This document shows positions 41,787 through 50,857 of a stretch of 64,000 nt of DNA, in pieces. Each line of letters starts with the position of its first letter. The stretch's first letter is position 1. The notes beneath the pieces are model-generated. The model did not search any database. It saw nothing but the letters and a program-made list of their open reading frames with translations, and was not told the DNA's origin. The position numbers and the translations under genes were made by a program. Origin of the DNA: Pseudooceanicola batsensis HTCC2597 (GTDB lineage: Bacteria; Pseudomonadota; Alphaproteobacteria; Rhodobacterales; Rhodobacteraceae); assembly GCF_000152725.1 (NCBI RefSeq), contig NZ_AAMO01000009.1, positions 153,600-217,599 of the forward strand. Direction: 5' to 3'.

Positions 41787-43310
41787 TCAGTCGATATCGA
41801 ACACCACGCCCTGCGCGAGCGGCAGGTCTCTGGAATAGTTGATCGTGTTGGTGGCGCGTCTCATGTAGGCGCGCCAAGCGTCCGACCCACTTTCGCGGCC
41901 GCCCCCGGTTTCCTTCTCGCCCCCGAAGGCTCCGCCGATCTCGGCGCCGGATGTGCCGATGTTGACGTTCGCGATCCCGCAGTCCGACCCTTTCGCCGAC
42001 AGGAAGATTTCCATCTCGCGCAGGTCGGTCGTGAAGATCGACGAGGACAGCCCGCCGCCTACGGCATTATGTTTTTCGAGCGCGTCCTCGAGGTCGGAAT
42101 ACTTCATCACGTAGAGGATCGGCGCGAAGGTCTCGCGTAGAACCGGGCCGTCGTGTTCCGGCATTTCCACGAGGGCCGGCTTCACGTAATATGCCGTCTT
42201 CGGCCCGACCTTCTGCCGCTCGCCTCCATGTACGGTGCCGCCAAGATCCGAGGCTTCCCGCAGCGCCGAGGTCATCGACTCGTATGCGGCGGCGTCGATC
42301 AGCGGACCGACCAGCGCATCGGTCTCCAAAGGGTCTCCGACGGAGACTGAGGCATAGGCCTTCCTGAGGGCGGGCAGGATCTGTTCGTAGACATCCTCGT
42401 GGACGAACAGGCGCCGCATCGTGGTGCAGCGCTGTCCGGCCGTTCCCATGGCCCCGAACGCGACGGCCCGGAGCGTCATGTCGAGGTCGGCCGATGGGCA
42501 GACGATGCCCGCGTTGTTGCCGCCGAGCTCCAGAATGCACTTGCCGAACCGTTCCGCTACCTTGGGGCCGACAATGCGCCCCATGCGCGTGGACCCGGTG
42601 GCGGAAACCAGAGCGACTTTGGGGTTCTCCGCGAGCGCCGCCCCGACCTCGGGGCCGCCGACAAGCACCTGGCTCAGATGCGCCGGTGCGTCATCCCCGA
42701 ACCTCTTCAAGGCCCGGTCGAGAACCGCCTGACACGCGAGGGCCGTGAGGGGGGTCTTCTCCGACGGCTTCCACACGACCGGGTCGCCGCAGACCAGGGC
42801 GAGTGCGGCATTCCAGCACCACGGCGCACAGGGAAAGTTGAAGGCGGTGATGATGCCGACGACCCCCAGGGGGTGCCAGGTTTCCATCATGCGGTGGCCG
42901 GGGCGTTCGGTCGCGATGGTCAGGCCGTAGAGCTGGCGAGACAGACCGACCGCAAAATCGCAGATGTCGATCATCTCCTGCACCTCGCCTTCGCCTTCCG
43001 AGGGCGATTTGCCGGCCTCGATGGACACCATCCGACCGAGATCCGCCTTCGACGCGCGAAGCTCCTCGCCGAACAGCCGCACGAGCTCGCCCCGGCGGGG
43101 GCCCGGCACCATGCGCCAGCTTTCAAAGGCGGTCCTGGCGTTTTCGATCGCGATGCGTGTGTCCGCCTCGCCGTTCGGGGCGAGCGATGCGACTGCCGTG
43201 CCCGTCAATGGCGACATGACCTCCATGCCTTCGGCGACAGACGTGTCGATCCTCGACCCGCAGGCGGCCAGCGTTTCCCTTGTGACGGTCTTGAGATCTC
43301 GGGTCCCCAT
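41787..43310 (-). CDS. Aldehyde dehydrogenase, ALDH7/L-piperidine-6-carboxylate dehydrogenase type
   Basis: 507 residues. Catalytic Cys lies in GTAGQRCTTMRRLF (about 290-303), the general-base Glu in ILELGGNNAG, and the NAD fold has FNFPCAPWCWN and SATGSTRMGR. The ERPGHRMMETWHPLG stretch is characteristic of ALDH7 enzymes that oxidise alpha-aminoadipate semialdehyde/piperideine-6-carboxylate in lysine and pipecolate breakdown. Here it ends a leftward operon with an amidohydrolase and deacylases, so its aldehyde is probably an amino-aldehyde released by them (inference). Confidence 0.88.
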   Translation of the reverse strand: MGTRDLKTVTRETLAACGSRIDTSVAEGMEVMSPLTGTAVASLAPNGEADTRIAIENARTAFESWRMVPGPRRGELVRLFGEELRASKADLGRMVSIEAGKSPSEGEGEVQEMIDICDFAVGLSRQLYGLTIATERPGHRMMETWHPLGVVGIITAFNFPCAPWCWNAALALVCGDPVVWKPSEKTPLTALACQAVLDRALKRFGDDAPAHLSQVLVGGPEVGAALAENPKVALVSATGSTRMGRIVGPKVAERFGKCILELGGNNAGIVCPSADLDMTLRAVAFGAMGTAGQRCTTMRRLFVHEDVYEQILPALRKAYASVSVGDPLETDALVGPLIDAAAYESMTSALREASDLGGTVHGGERQKVGPKTAYYVKPALVEMPEHDGPVLRETFAPILYVMKYSDLEDALEKHNAVGGGLSSSIFTTDLREMEIFLSAKGSDCGIANVNIGTSGAEIGGAFGGEKETGGGRESGSDAWRAYMRRATNTINYSRDLPLAQGVVFDID

Positions 43311-43473
43311 CGGGTTTCTCCTGTTTCATCGGGATCTCCGGCCGGGCGCGAGTATCGGCAGGCCGTCGATCGCATTCGGCGGCGGGCGGGGCACTTGGGC
43401 CTAGGACGTCGCCGCTCGGGGTATGGTCGTTTCACCCTTCGCCGGCCGGCGAAGGATGAATGGCAGGCGGCGA

Positions 43474-44727
43474 TCAGCAGGTTACCTGCCGACCTCCGGA
43501 GGCGACGCGACGCCCGGCGACGAGGACCTCCCGCATTCTGGTTCGGTCAGCGAGCAGGTCGGGGTCGCCGGCCACGTCGCCATCGACCACGATCAGGTCC
43601 GCCTGCTTGCCGGGTTCCAGCGTGCCGATCGTATCGTCCTGAAGCAGCTTGGCAGTGTTGCGCGTGGCGACCTCGATCGCCTGCACGACGGTCATGCCGC
43701 ACTTGACGAACTGGATCACTTCCTGCCCGCCCGAGCCGTGCGGGGTCAGAAGCGAACCGGCATCGGTCCCGGCGGCGATGTTGACCCCGATGTCATAGGC
43801 ATACTTGACGTATTCGCGGTGCTTGTCGGTCCGCTCGATCACGTTCTCGATGATGTAGTCGGGAACGCCCGCTTGCTTGCCGTCCTGAATGATGCGGTCC
43901 ATGACCGTCAGTGTCGGGACCAGCCAGGTGCCGTGCTCCTTTGCCAGTTCCGCGCATTCCTCGTCGAAGTGCATGCCGTGCTCGATCGAGCGGCAGCCGT
44001 TCCGGATCGACCGGATGATCGCGGGCTTGTTGTGCGCATGGACACAGACCGGCATACCCAGAAGGTTCGCCGCCTCCAACGCCGCCTCGAATTCGCAGGG
44101 GAGGAACTCCTCGGCGTCGAGCCGGCCGTGCGGATCCACCACCCCCCCGGTCTGGAAGAGCTTGATCCAGGTCGCGCCGGCCTTGGCTTGCTTGCGGATA
44201 CCCTTACGGATCTCGTCCGGGCCGTCGACGATCTCGGCGATGTCTCCATGGGACTGGCTCAGCCAGCACGGCATGATGTCGCCATGTCCCCCTGTTGTGG
44301 TCAGACCGTGACCGCAGGGATGGACCCGCGGACCGTTGAGCTTGCCCTTCACGATGGCGTCCCGCGCCGCAATGTCGAGATGACCGAGGTCGCTCACCGT
44401 CCGGATCGTGGTCACGCCACCGGCCACAGTGTCCGCGAGATTGGCGGAAACCTCGAAGGCCGCCTCTCCGAACGACCTTGCCGTGACTTCCTGCACGAGG
44501 TGCGCGGGCGCGCTGAGCGAGATATGCACATGGACATCCATCAGGCCCGGCATGACGGTCGCGCCGTCGGCTTCGACAATTCTCGCGTTTTCCGGCTCTT
44601 CGGCCTGATCGGCGGGGCCGGCATAGGTGACGAGCCCGTCCTGCACCACGACCGTCGCATTCCGGACCGGATCCGCTCCGGTACCGTCGATCAGCGTGGC
44701 GCCCTTGATCACATGGGAAGTACTCAT
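43474..44727 (-). CDS. Amidohydrolase family metal-dependent hydrolase
   Basis: 417 residues, amidohydrolase TIM-barrel. Metal ligands: MPGLMDVHVHIS (about 60-71), a carboxylated-Lys-type WIKLFQTGG, VCVHAHNKP, SIEHGMHFDEE and AAGTDAGS. It is closest in layout to the Xaa-Pro dipeptidase/imidazolonepropionase-like branch that hydrolyses amide or cyclic amide bonds. The start at 44727 has AAAGGA about 10 bp upstream. It lies 4 bp from the deacylase gene upstream and 163 bp before the ALDH gene. Confidence 0.85.
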   Translation of the reverse strand: MSTSHVIKGATLIDGTGADPVRNATVVVQDGLVTYAGPADQAEEPENARIVEADGATVMPGLMDVHVHISLSAPAHLVQEVTARSFGEAAFEVSANLADTVAGGVTTIRTVSDLGHLDIAARDAIVKGKLNGPRVHPCGHGLTTTGGHGDIMPCWLSQSHGDIAEIVDGPDEIRKGIRKQAKAGATWIKLFQTGGVVDPHGRLDAEEFLPCEFEAALEAANLLGMPVCVHAHNKPAIIRSIRNGCRSIEHGMHFDEECAELAKEHGTWLVPTLTVMDRIIQDGKQAGVPDYIIENVIERTDKHREYVKYAYDIGVNIAAGTDAGSLLTPHGSGGQEVIQFVKCGMTVVQAIEVATRNTAKLLQDDTIGTLEPGKQADLIVVDGDVAGDPDLLADRTRMREVLVAGRRVASGGRQVTC

Positions 44728-44731
44728 GGCT

Positions 44732-45712
44732 TCAGTCCTTTCTTGGGTCATGGCCGATGTGAACGAGCGTCTCGCCGTTCGTCATCACGGGGCCTGGATG
44801 AATGGCGAGAACGGTGCCGTCCCGCGGGCTCTTCGCGGTTCCCGAAGGTGCCCCGTAGATATCGAAATACTCGCCGATGACCTGTCCGGCCGAAATCGCG
44901 TCGCCGCAAGCGACCGACGGACGAAACAGGCCGCCGCGCGGCGCATGCACCCAGTCGAAGCCCGAGAAATTGGCGATTGGGCCGTGATCGTCGACTTCGC
45001 CATCCAGGATCTCGAGCGCCCGCAGGACGTTGCGCAGACGCTCTGCCGCATCCTCGACATTCTTCCTGAGAAAGGCCGGCCCCTTGCCGCCGGCCTCGAC
45101 GATCAGCGCCGGAATGCCGTCGCCGGCGGCCGTCATCATGGCGGAACCGGTCAGCATGCCCGGCGGCGTGGCAAGCGTATCGCGGTACCCGAAGGCCTTC
45201 GCCATCCGCTCGCCCGTCTCGCCCACCTTGCCGTCGAGCGCTGCATAGAGCGCCCAGTGCACGTCATGGGTATGCGCCGTGTGGAAATCGACGAGATAGT
45301 CGGCATGGTTCTTCAGGTGTGGGTAGACGGCCGCCGCCATCTGCTGAGTCAGGGATCCGCCCGGATCGCCGGGGAAATTCCGGTTCATGTCGCCCCCGTT
45401 GTACTTTTCGAATGGGCTCATCCGGATGCCGGCGTTGAAGGCTGTGATATTGAGCGCGGGCAGCGCCACGACGCGACCTGCCATCCCGTCCGGATCGAGC
45501 GAGCGCAGCAGCGTGTGGATGATCTGCGTTCCGCAGTACTCGTTGCCGTGAACGCAGGCATGGAGCCAGACTGTCGGCCCTGCCTTCGCACCTGTCACGA
45601 TGACGACCGGGGCGCGCATGGAGCTGCCGTCGGGATAATGCGCCAGGTCCAGCCAGCCCGTCACGCGTCCCGCGCCCCCGGTGCGTGCGGTGCCGATTTC
45701 TATGTCATTCAT
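44732..45712 (-). CDS. M14-family deacylase (succinylglutamate desuccinylase/aspartoacylase-like), copy A
   Basis: 326 residues. Zinc ligands are in HACVHGNEYCG (His...Glu, about 51-61) and LVDFHTAHTHD (His, about 139-149); FPGDPGG and GGDMNRNFPG provide the substrate Arg/Asn. Homologues remove acetyl or succinyl groups from amino acids (aspartoacylase, AstE, DoeB of ectoine breakdown). The C-terminal beta domain (about 245-325) ends with a lipoyl-like GTVLAIHPGPVM. A paralogue is encoded 31 bp upstream. Confidence 0.85.
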   Translation of the reverse strand: MNDIEIGTARTGGAGRVTGWLDLAHYPDGSSMRAPVVIVTGAKAGPTVWLHACVHGNEYCGTQIIHTLLRSLDPDGMAGRVVALPALNITAFNAGIRMSPFEKYNGGDMNRNFPGDPGGSLTQQMAAAVYPHLKNHADYLVDFHTAHTHDVHWALYAALDGKVGETGERMAKAFGYRDTLATPPGMLTGSAMMTAAGDGIPALIVEAGGKGPAFLRKNVEDAAERLRNVLRALEILDGEVDDHGPIANFSGFDWVHAPRGGLFRPSVACGDAISAGQVIGEYFDIYGAPSGTAKSPRDGTVLAIHPGPVMTNGETLVHIGHDPRKD

Positions 45713-45743
45713 GTCGTTCCTCCCTGGAGGTTGATCGCCACGT

Positions 45744-46724
45744 TTAGCGGTTGTCGGGATTGAGCCCGATGTGGATCAGAAGCTCGCCCCTGGCCATCAC
45801 CGGCCCGGGATGGATGGCGAGGACGATTCCGCTGCTGGGAGCATGGGCTTCGGCGACCATGTCGCCGAAGACGTCGCTGAACTTGCCGATCACCTGGCCT
45901 TCCGTGATCGTGTCGCCGCAGCTCACGGTCTTCTCGAAAAGGCCGCCGTGCGACGAACAGACCCAGTCGAACGACGAGAAATAGTTGAGCGGGCCGTGGT
46001 CCTCGACCTCGCCGCCAAGCATCGCCAGCTCTCGCATCATGTTGCGCAGACGATCCGCGGCCTCGTCGACGGCGGCCTTGGTGAAGGCGGGCCCGACCCC
46101 ACCCGTCTCGACGATGAAGGACGGGATCCCGGCCTTGCCCGCACTGTGCATGGCCGACCCTTGGAGAAGATCGTCCTTGGCCGGCAGCGTGCTGGTATAG
46201 CCGAAGGCGCGGGTCATTCTCGCTCCGACCTCGCTGATCTCGCCACCGTAATCCGCGTAGAGCGTCCAGCGGGTATCGGAGGTCAGCGCCGTATGGAAAT
46301 CGACGAAGTAGTCGGCGTGTTCCTCGAGAGGTCCAAAGACGGCATGAGCGATCTGTTCGGTCACGGTCCCGTTCTCGCGCCCCGGAAAACAGCGGTTGAG
46401 ATCGCCCCCGTTGTAGCCTTCAAACGGGCTCATGCGTTGCATCGCCTGGAAGGCCGTAAGGTTCAGGGCCGGCAGCGCGACCACGACGCCCTTGAGGTCG
46501 GCCGGATCGATCGACCTTATAAGGGAATGGATCGTGAAGGTCCCGCTGTATTCGTCGCCGTGCACGCAGGCATGCATCCAGAGCACCGGCCCCTCTTCTG
46601 CACCGCGCAGGATCATCACCGGCGTGTCGACCGGATTTCCGTCCGGCGTCGCCCCGATGTTCAGGTGCCCCGTCGCCATTCCGGGCTTGTCCGCGACCGC
46701 GGTTCCGACTTCGATCTTGTTCAT
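45744..46724 (-). CDS. M14-family deacylase (succinylglutamate desuccinylase/aspartoacylase-like), copy B
   Basis: 326 residues, the same length as copy A and similar along its whole length, with HACVHGDEYSG and YFVDFHTALTSD as zinc motifs and GGDLNRCFPG. The two copies differ in many active-site-adjacent residues (for example CFPGREN against NFPGDPG), suggesting different acyl or amino acid specificities rather than a recent duplication. It follows the ABC permease genes in the same leftward operon. Confidence 0.85.
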   Translation of the reverse strand: MNKIEVGTAVADKPGMATGHLNIGATPDGNPVDTPVMILRGAEEGPVLWMHACVHGDEYSGTFTIHSLIRSIDPADLKGVVVALPALNLTAFQAMQRMSPFEGYNGGDLNRCFPGRENGTVTEQIAHAVFGPLEEHADYFVDFHTALTSDTRWTLYADYGGEISEVGARMTRAFGYTSTLPAKDDLLQGSAMHSAGKAGIPSFIVETGGVGPAFTKAAVDEAADRLRNMMRELAMLGGEVEDHGPLNYFSSFDWVCSSHGGLFEKTVSCGDTITEGQVIGKFSDVFGDMVAEAHAPSSGIVLAIHPGPVMARGELLIHIGLNPDNR

Positions 46725-46791
46725 GTTAATATGCCTTTTCTGAAGATTGAGGGCCGTCGCGGAACGTGCCGCGAAAAACTTCGGGACGCGC

Positions 46792-47631
46792 TCAGATGCG
46801 CATGATCTGCCGCAATCCGACCAACCGTTCGATGATCAGGCCGAGCCCGAAGATCATGATGATCTGGACGGTCGTGATCGCGGCGATGACCGGCGTGCTT
46901 TCCCATTGCATGTACGAGAAAATCTCGATCGGCAGCGTCGTCATGCCGGGCCCTGACAGGAAGAGCGCGATGTAGACGTCCCCGAACGAGATGATGAAAG
47001 CGAAGATCAGCGACGAGAACAGGCCGGGCGCGACCAGCGGGATGACGACCTCCCAGAGGATACGCAACCGGCTCGCGCCGAGGGTCCATGCGGCCCGCTC
47101 GAGCTGCGGATCGACGCCGTCGAGACTGGCGAGAATCCCGGCCACGGTGAACGGCAGGCAGATGATAATGTGTCCGATGATCAGCCCGGCGAGTTCGGGA
47201 ATGGGCAGGACCGTGAGCAGGATCAGCAGCGAGATGGAGATCAGGATGTGCGGCACCATGATCGGCAGCATGGCGATGGACTGGGCCACCTCGCGGTAGC
47301 TGCCGACGTAGCGGATGATGCCGTAGGCGGTGAGGAACCCGATGACGGTCGCCCCGACGGCCGCGACGACCCCTAGCCAGGCGCTGAACTGGAACGCCGC
47401 GAGGAACGAGGGGCTTTCCAGAAACTCCCGGTACCATTGCAGCGACAGCCCGTCCGCCGGAAAGGTGTTGGCGCTGGTCGTGTTGAAGGACGACAGGATG
47501 ATGATGAGGATCGGGGTCAGGAGGAACGCGTAGATCGCTGTCACCGTCACGCCCATGACGATCTGCCGCGTGATCCGCGACCGCCTCGCCGCGTGGAACG
47601 AACTTCCCGACGAATTTTGCTGTGTGGTCAT
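46792..47631 (-). CDS. ABC transporter permease (PotC type)
   Basis: 279 residues, six membrane helices, coupling loop LERAAWTLGASRLRILWEVVIP (about 170-190). Second permease of a spermidine/putrescine-type importer. AGGAGA precedes the ATG at 47631; a longer start at 47655 is not supported. Starts 11 bp after the first permease gene ends. Confidence 0.88.
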   Translation of the reverse strand: MTTQQNSSGSSFHAARRSRITRQIVMGVTVTAIYAFLLTPILIIILSSFNTTSANTFPADGLSLQWYREFLESPSFLAAFQFSAWLGVVAAVGATVIGFLTAYGIIRYVGSYREVAQSIAMLPIMVPHILISISLLILLTVLPIPELAGLIIGHIIICLPFTVAGILASLDGVDPQLERAAWTLGASRLRILWEVVIPLVAPGLFSSLIFAFIISFGDVYIALFLSGPGMTTLPIEIFSYMQWESTPVIAAITTVQIIMIFGLGLIIERLVGLRQIMRI

Positions 47632-47641
47632 TGGCTTTCTC

Positions 47642-48490
47642 CTACGCCGGTCCATGGCGTCCGCCGCGGAAGTAGAGAGCGATGATCGAGAACTGGCAGA
47701 GCACCAGCACGAAAGCGACGGCCGAGGCCAGCGGCCAGTTGAGCGTGGTCAGGACGAGATCGTAGATCTGCTGCCCCAGCATCTGCACGTCCTTGCCGCC
47801 CAGAAGCGCCGGCGTGACGACAGAACCCGCCGACAGGGTGAAGACCAGAGCGGATCCCATGAGGATGCCCGTCCGGCTGAGGGGAAGCGTGACCTCCAGA
47901 AAAGTCCTTATGCGGCCGGCGCCGAGCGTGCCGGCCGCGCGCTCCACGTCCGGGTCCTGCGATGCGAGCGAGGAGAACAGCGGGAAGACCATGTAGGGCA
48001 TGAGGATGTGGACCAGCGCTAGCAGCACGGCGGTTTCGGTGTTCAGGATCTGAACCGGCTGATCGATCAGCCCTATGGAGATCAGGGTCTTGTTGACCGC
48101 ACCGTCGGAGCCGAGCAGGACGATCCAGCCATAAGTCCTCACGATGATCCCGCTCATCAGCGGCGCGATCACAAGAAACATGAGGATACCCCGCCACTGC
48201 GTCCGCGACCGGGCGAGAAAATAGGCCAGCGGGTAGCCGAGGAGCAGGCTGAACAGAGAGGTGAGAAACGCGATCTTGAGAGTGCGGAAGATGATTTCCT
48301 GATAGTAGCCATCGGTCAGGACACGTTCGAAGTTCTCGGTCGTGAGCGCGGGAACATACAGTTCGAAAGCGTCGTAGCGGAACAGGCTCATCGATAGAAA
48401 GAACCCGATCGGCGCGAGAAGGAAGAGCAGATAGACGATGCCTATCGGGCTGAACAGAAATGTGGAGAACAGGCGACCGCTGGTATTCAT
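47642..48490 (-). CDS. ABC transporter permease (PotB type)
   Basis: 282 residues, six membrane helices, coupling loop VERAAGTLGAGRIRTFLEVTLP (about 190-211). It pairs with the PotC-type permease. Overlaps the ATPase gene by 4 bp (ATGA). Confidence 0.88.
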   Translation of the reverse strand: MNTSGRLFSTFLFSPIGIVYLLFLLAPIGFFLSMSLFRYDAFELYVPALTTENFERVLTDGYYQEIIFRTLKIAFLTSLFSLLLGYPLAYFLARSRTQWRGILMFLVIAPLMSGIIVRTYGWIVLLGSDGAVNKTLISIGLIDQPVQILNTETAVLLALVHILMPYMVFPLFSSLASQDPDVERAAGTLGAGRIRTFLEVTLPLSRTGILMGSALVFTLSAGSVVTPALLGGKDVQMLGQQIYDLVLTTLNWPLASAVAFVLVLCQFSIIALYFRGGRHGPA

Positions 48491-49590
48491 GCCGCGCCTC
48501 CCTTGCGCGTGTCGACCCGCGGGAGAACCCAGCAGTCGTCGGCGCTGATCCAGACCGGGTCGCCGATGTCGAAACCGCGGTAAAGCGCGGTGCTCGGCTT
48601 TGAGCAGAGGAGTTCCAGATCCTCCGTCACCCGCATGGTGAGCGAGACCTGATCGCCCGAGAAGACGCGGCTCGAAACCTTGCCCTGCAGCGTGTTGCCT
48701 CCGCTGATGGGCGTCTTGGAGACCTCGACCCGTTCCGGGCGCACCATGACCGTGACCCGGTCGCCTTGAGCGACCGTCATCTTGCCGGCCGGAGCCGTGA
48801 AGATCGCCTCAGCGACCTTGACCTTGAGTTCGCCCTGGCCCACCTCGACGACCTCTCCGGCCACTAGGTTCGCCTCGCCGATAAATTCGGCTGCGAACCG
48901 GCTTTCGGGTCGGTCGTACATCTCCTCGGGCGGCCCCGACTGCTCGATCCCGCCCTTATTCATCAGGATGACGCGATCGGACATTTCGAACGCCTCGTCC
49001 TGGTCGTGGGTCACGAATATCGTCGTGATGCCCAGCCTCTGCTGGATGTTGCGGAGATCCAGCCGCATCCGTTTCCGCAGAACGGCATCGAGGTTGGACA
49101 GCGGCTCGTCCAGTAGCAGGATGCTCGGCTCGATCACGACTGCCCGCGCCACGGCGACCCGCTGCCGCTGACCACCGCTCAGTTCGCTGGGATAACGCGA
49201 CCCGATCCCGGGCAGTCCGACTACTTCGAGCACGCGCTCGACCCGCTCCTTGATCTCAGGCTTGGGAACCCGGCGCATGCGCAGCCCGAAGGCCACGTTG
49301 TCGAACACGGTCTTGTGCGGAAACAGGGCGTAGTTCTGAAAAACCAAGCCCATGTCCCGCTGCGGCGGCTCGAGCGCCGTGATGTCCCGCCCCTTCATGG
49401 ACACGGACCCCTCGGTCGGGTTGGTGAGGCCGGCAATGATGTGCAGGGTGGTGGTCTTGCCGCAGCCGGACGGGCCGAGCAGGGTCAGAAACTCCCCCTC
49501 GCGGACGGAAATTCCGACGGGGCCCAGGGCGCGGACATCCCCGTACTGCTTCACAACATCCCTGATTTCGAGGACCGGCTCTTGAGTCAC
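48487..49590 (-). CDS. ABC transporter ATP-binding protein (PotA type)
   Basis: 367 residues from a GTG start at 49590, chosen for the AAGGAG 8 nt upstream and the conserved EPVLEIRDVVKQYG N-terminus; a start at 49707 would add non-conserved residues. Walker [11 protein letters not shown]-loop FQNYALFPHKTV, signature LSGGQRQRVAVARAV, Walker [12 protein letters not shown], switch VTHDQDEAFEM, and a C-terminal TOBE domain (about 255-360). Confidence 0.9.
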   Translation of the reverse strand: MTQEPVLEIRDVVKQYGDVRALGPVGISVREGEFLTLLGPSGCGKTTTLHIIAGLTNPTEGSVSMKGRDITALEPPQRDMGLVFQNYALFPHKTVFDNVAFGLRMRRVPKPEIKERVERVLEVVGLPGIGSRYPSELSGGQRQRVAVARAVVIEPSILLLDEPLSNLDAVLRKRMRLDLRNIQQRLGITTIFVTHDQDEAFEMSDRVILMNKGGIEQSGPPEEMYDRPESRFAAEFIGEANLVAGEVVEVGQGELKVKVAEAIFTAPAGKMTVAQGDRVTVMVRPERVEVSKTPISGGNTLQGKVSSRVFSGDQVSLTMRVTEDLELLCSKPSTALYRGFDIGDPVWISADDCWVLPRVDTRKGGAA

Positions 49591-49646
49591 GTAAGCACTC
49601 CTTGTCGTGTCATGCCAAAGCTCCGCTGGTTCGTGAGCCTCGGTTG

Positions 49647-49662
49647 CGGCTGGTCCCAGCCG
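49647..49662 (-). terminator. Intercistronic hairpin after the binding-protein gene
   Basis: CGGCTGG-TC-CCAGCCG, perfect 7-bp stem in the 140-bp gap between the receptor gene (stop at 49731) and the ATPase gene (start at 49590). It has the same layout as the hairpins after the receptor genes at 23638 and 37647. Confidence 0.45.
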
Positions 49663-49730
49663 AGTTGCGATTCCGGATGATCCCGAAGTGGTCGGGCTGG
49701 ACGTCAATGCCCCGCCCGGCCGCCGGTAGG

Positions 49731-50813
49731 TCAGCCTCCGAGAACCTCGCGGTCCCAGCGGGTCTTGATTTCGTCCCGGTAGGCGAACATTGCCATGTAG
49801 TCGAAGTTGCGCTGGATGTTGCCCAGAGATTCGACCTCGTCCGGTGTCATCTCCAAGTGTTTCAACTCGGGCGGAAGGTTGTTCATCAACTCAATGTTCG
49901 TCGGCGGGTAGTTCGTGAGCTTGCTGAACGTGGTCTGCGCCTCCACTGAAAGCGAATGGTTGACCAGGTCGAAGGCCAGCTCCCGGCTTGCGTCCGGCCG
50001 GTTGGCCACCACCGACGTGTTCCAGATGAAGCTGAGCCCGCCCTCTTCGGGAAGAATGAACTCCACATCCGTGCCCGCGTCTCGAATCTGCATGGTCCGC
50101 GCACCGAAGTGCGGCATGATCCACACTTCGCCGGCCGACATGAGCTGCATCGCGTGTTCAACGTTGTCCACGATGATGGCGTCGTTCTCGGCGAACAACG
50201 CCTTCAGGCGCTCGATGCCGGGATCGACATTGTCCGGGGCGCCGCCGTTCAGTTCGTTGATCGCGTGAAAGACCTCCTGGCCCATCCAGTTCCAGGCGGG
50301 GAAGCCCACCTTTCCCTTGAAGGCCGGGTCCCAGAGATCGGTCCAGGCCGAGGCGCCGTTCGGCACCTCGCTCACATTGACGGCGATGCCGTAGGGAGTG
50401 TGCACCTTCCCGGCAAGATGCGGGTACCGGAACGAGGGGTGAATCTGCGCGAGGTTCGGGATGTTTTCTTCCGTCCACTCCTCGATCGCTTCCATCGCCC
50501 CGAGCTGGCTAGACGTGTTCTGGTTCTGGTGCGCAAGGTCCCATTGCGGCCGGCGCCGCTGCGCAATCAGCAGGGGCTCGAACCCGAGACCGGTCTTCCA
50601 GACGATCTCGGTTCCGCGGTCCGCGACGAAAGGATCGATGATCGCCTGCTGGAAATACTCTTGCCATGTGCCGCCGGGAAAGAGGATACGCAGTTCGCTG
50701 GCCTGCGCGGCGGCGCGGCCGGAGAGCATCGGGGTCGCCAGTGCGGCTGCTCCGAGGGCGGCGGAACCGCGAAGAAACGTGCGGCGTGTTGGGTCTGTCT
50801 TCCTGATCTTCAT
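49731..50813 (-). CDS. ABC transporter periplasmic binding protein (PotD-like), Tat-type signal
   Basis: 360 residues. Signal has twin arginines (TRRTFLRGSAALGAAALA, about 9-26), so export folded by the Tat route is likely. The mature protein begins ELRILFPGGTWQEYFQQ and carries PYGIAVNV and FIWNTSVVAN segments of the polyamine/opine receptor family (SBP_bac_8 type). GGAG before the ATG at 50813. First gene of the importer, divergent from nothing (IclR gene follows upstream on the same strand). Ligand may be a polyamine, cyclic amide or N-acyl amine. Confidence 0.87.
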   Translation of the reverse strand: MKIRKTDPTRRTFLRGSAALGAAALATPMLSGRAAAQASELRILFPGGTWQEYFQQAIIDPFVADRGTEIVWKTGLGFEPLLIAQRRRPQWDLAHQNQNTSSQLGAMEAIEEWTEENIPNLAQIHPSFRYPHLAGKVHTPYGIAVNVSEVPNGASAWTDLWDPAFKGKVGFPAWNWMGQEVFHAINELNGGAPDNVDPGIERLKALFAENDAIIVDNVEHAMQLMSAGEVWIMPHFGARTMQIRDAGTDVEFILPEEGGLSFIWNTSVVANRPDASRELAFDLVNHSLSVEAQTTFSKLTNYPPTNIELMNNLPPELKHLEMTPDEVESLGNIQRNFDYMAMFAYRDEIKTRWDREVLGG

Positions 50814-50857
50814 TGTTAAGCTCCACTGTTGGTTTGAGCGCTTTGCAATTTTTCTTG

